Shown here: in pieces, positions 5,118 to 5,955 of the stretch
Layout: each line of letters starts with the position of its first letter
How positions within the stretch are numbered: the first letter of the stretch is position 1
Assembly: GCA_030693565.1 (NCBI GenBank)
Contig: JAUYAJ010000206.1
Location: 1 to 5,955, forward strand
From: Rubrivivax sp.
GTDB lineage: Bacteria > Pseudomonadota > Gammaproteobacteria > Burkholderiales > Burkholderiaceae_C
Reading direction: 5' to 3'
DNA length: 5,955 nt
Program-made: the position numbers and the translations under genes
The notes under the pieces: model-generated
Seen by the model: only the letters and a program-made list of their open reading frames with translations
Databases searched by the model: none
What the model was told of the DNA's origin: nothing

Positions 5118-5955
5118 TCAGATCACCTTCATGTGCTCGGTGCCGGCGGCCAGGTCGGGGTTGCGGGCACGCCGGCTGTTGAGCTTGATCTGCAGTCGCA
5201 AGTCGTTGACCGAGTCGGCGTTGCGCAGCGCGTCCTCGAAGCTGACGGCGTCGGCTTCGTAGAGGTCGAACAAGGCCTGGTCGAAGGTCTGCATGCCGAT
5301 CTCGCGCGAGCGCTTCATCAAGTCCTTGATCTCGCTGACCTCGCCGCGGAAGATGAGGTCGGACACCAGCGGCGAATTGAGCATGACCTCGACCGCCGCC
5401 ACCCGCCCGCGGCCCTTCTGGTTGGGCAGCAAGCGCTGCGACACCAGCGCGCGCAGGTTGAGCGACAAGTCCATCAGCAGCTGGGTGCGGCGCTCGTCGG
5501 GGAAGAAGTTGATGATGCGGTCGAGCGCCTGGTTGGCGCTGTTGGCGTGCAGCGTGGCCATGCACAGGTGGCCGGTTTCGGCGAACGCGATGGCGTGCTC
5601 CATGGTCTCGCGGTCGCGGATTTCGCCCATCAGGATGACGTCGGGCGCCTGGCGCAGCGTGTTCTTCAGCGCCGCTTCCCAGCTGTCGGTGTCGATGCCG
5701 AGTTCGCGCTGCGTGACGATGCAGTTCTTGTGCGGGTGCACGAACTCCACCGGGTCTTCCACCGTGATGATGTGGCCGTAGGAGTTCTCGTTGCGCCAGT
5801 CGACGATGGCCGCCAGCGTCGTGCTCTTGCCCGAGCCGGTCGGACCGGTGCACAGCACCATGCCGCGCGGCTTGAGCGAGAGTTCGGCAAAGACCTTGGG
5901 CGCACCGAGCTGTTCCAGCGTCAGGATCTTGCTCGGGATGGTGCGGAACACCGCG
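5118..5955 (-). CDS. pilU: Type IVa pilus retraction ATPase PilU (N-terminus cut by window edge)
   Basis: PilU is a cytoplasmic hexameric ATPase that works with PilT at the base of type IVa pili to power retraction, twitching and DNA uptake. The visible 279 codons cover the C-terminal RecA-like ATPase domain; roughly 100 N-terminal residues are off the right edge. Counting from the Val codon at 5951-5949: Walker A GPTGSGKST (36-44), Asp box ITVEDPVEF (62-70), Walker B VILMGEIRD (105-113) with catalytic E110, and His box AETGHLCMATLH (124-135). KNCIVTQRELGID (75-87), LRQAPDVI, HANSANQALDRIINFFP and the C-terminal MQTFDQALFDLYEA and NADSVNDLRLQIKLNS fit PilU better than PilT. The C-terminus carries a short tail ending TEHMKVI. 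GTG at 5951 is internal coding, not the real start, since the frame continues into the edge and the first third of the protein is missing. pilT normally lies just upstream, outside the window. The dehydrogenase gene follows 46 bases later. Confidence 0.95.
   Translation of the reverse strand, partial: AVFRTIPSKILTLEQLGAPKVFAELSLKPRGMVLCTGPTGSGKSTTLAAIVDWRNENSYGHIITVEDPVEFVHPHKNCIVTQRELGIDTDSWEAALKNTLRQAPDVILMGEIRDRETMEHAIAFAETGHLCMATLHANSANQALDRIINFFPDERRTQLLMDLSLNLRALVSQRLLPNQKGRGRVAAVEVMLNSPLVSDLIFRGEVSEIKDLMKRSREIGMQTFDQALFDLYEADAVSFEDALRNADSVNDLRLQIKLNSRRARNPDLAAGTEHMKVI

Noticed and set aside
4061..5182. A 373-codon plus-strand open frame opposite the dehydrogenase gene
   Set aside because: It is a shadow of the minus-strand gene, whose Rossmann motif, substrate signature and catalytic lysine are all in place.
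1..5955. CRISPR array, insertion sequence, retron or toxin-antitoxin pair
   Set aside because: I saw no regularly spaced repeats, transposase, reverse transcriptase or paired small genes on either strand; nearly all bases belong to the six genes described.

Overview
The window looks like chromosomal DNA from a high-GC betaproteobacterium, most likely Burkholderiales. This rests on strongly GC-biased codon use, a PilU typical of the group, and the pairing of a DiaA/GmhA-like SIS gene with a two-BON-domain lipoprotein (the diaA-dolP, or yraO-yraP, arrangement). The assignment comes from reading and recall of families; no database search was possible. Six genes are supported, two of them cut by the window edges, and there is no gene-free stretch over 300 bases.

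Left part (1-2808, minus strand): a type I restriction-modification locus in the order hsdR then hsdM. hsdR is complete (816 codons, EcoEI-like subfamily). Only the first 100 codons of hsdM are present, and any hsdS lies beyond the left edge. HsdR would supply ATP-driven DNA translocation and cleavage, and HsdM the protective adenine methylation. A sampled hsdR line is clearly less GC-rich than a line from the next gene, which fits an acquired defence module beside core genes.

Middle (2809-4146): a 133-base divergent spacer with two hairpins and a palindrome at a start codon, then two overlapping plus-strand genes. The first encodes a SIS-domain protein that has lost much of the phosphoheptose isomerase active site and an internal segment. 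The second encodes a DolP-like outer-membrane lipoprotein. In many proteobacteria yraN precedes diaA; here the divergent hsdR occupies that place.

Right part (4169-5955, minus strand, convergent with dolP): pilU, the accessory retraction ATPase of type IVa pili (N-terminus cut by the right edge), followed after 46 bases by a beta-hydroxyacid dehydrogenase of the 3-hydroxyisobutyrate dehydrogenase/tartronate semialdehyde reductase family.

I found no convincing wholly new system. The most unusual element is the degenerate SIS protein. The junction between the restriction locus and the diaA-dolP pair is the next best target.
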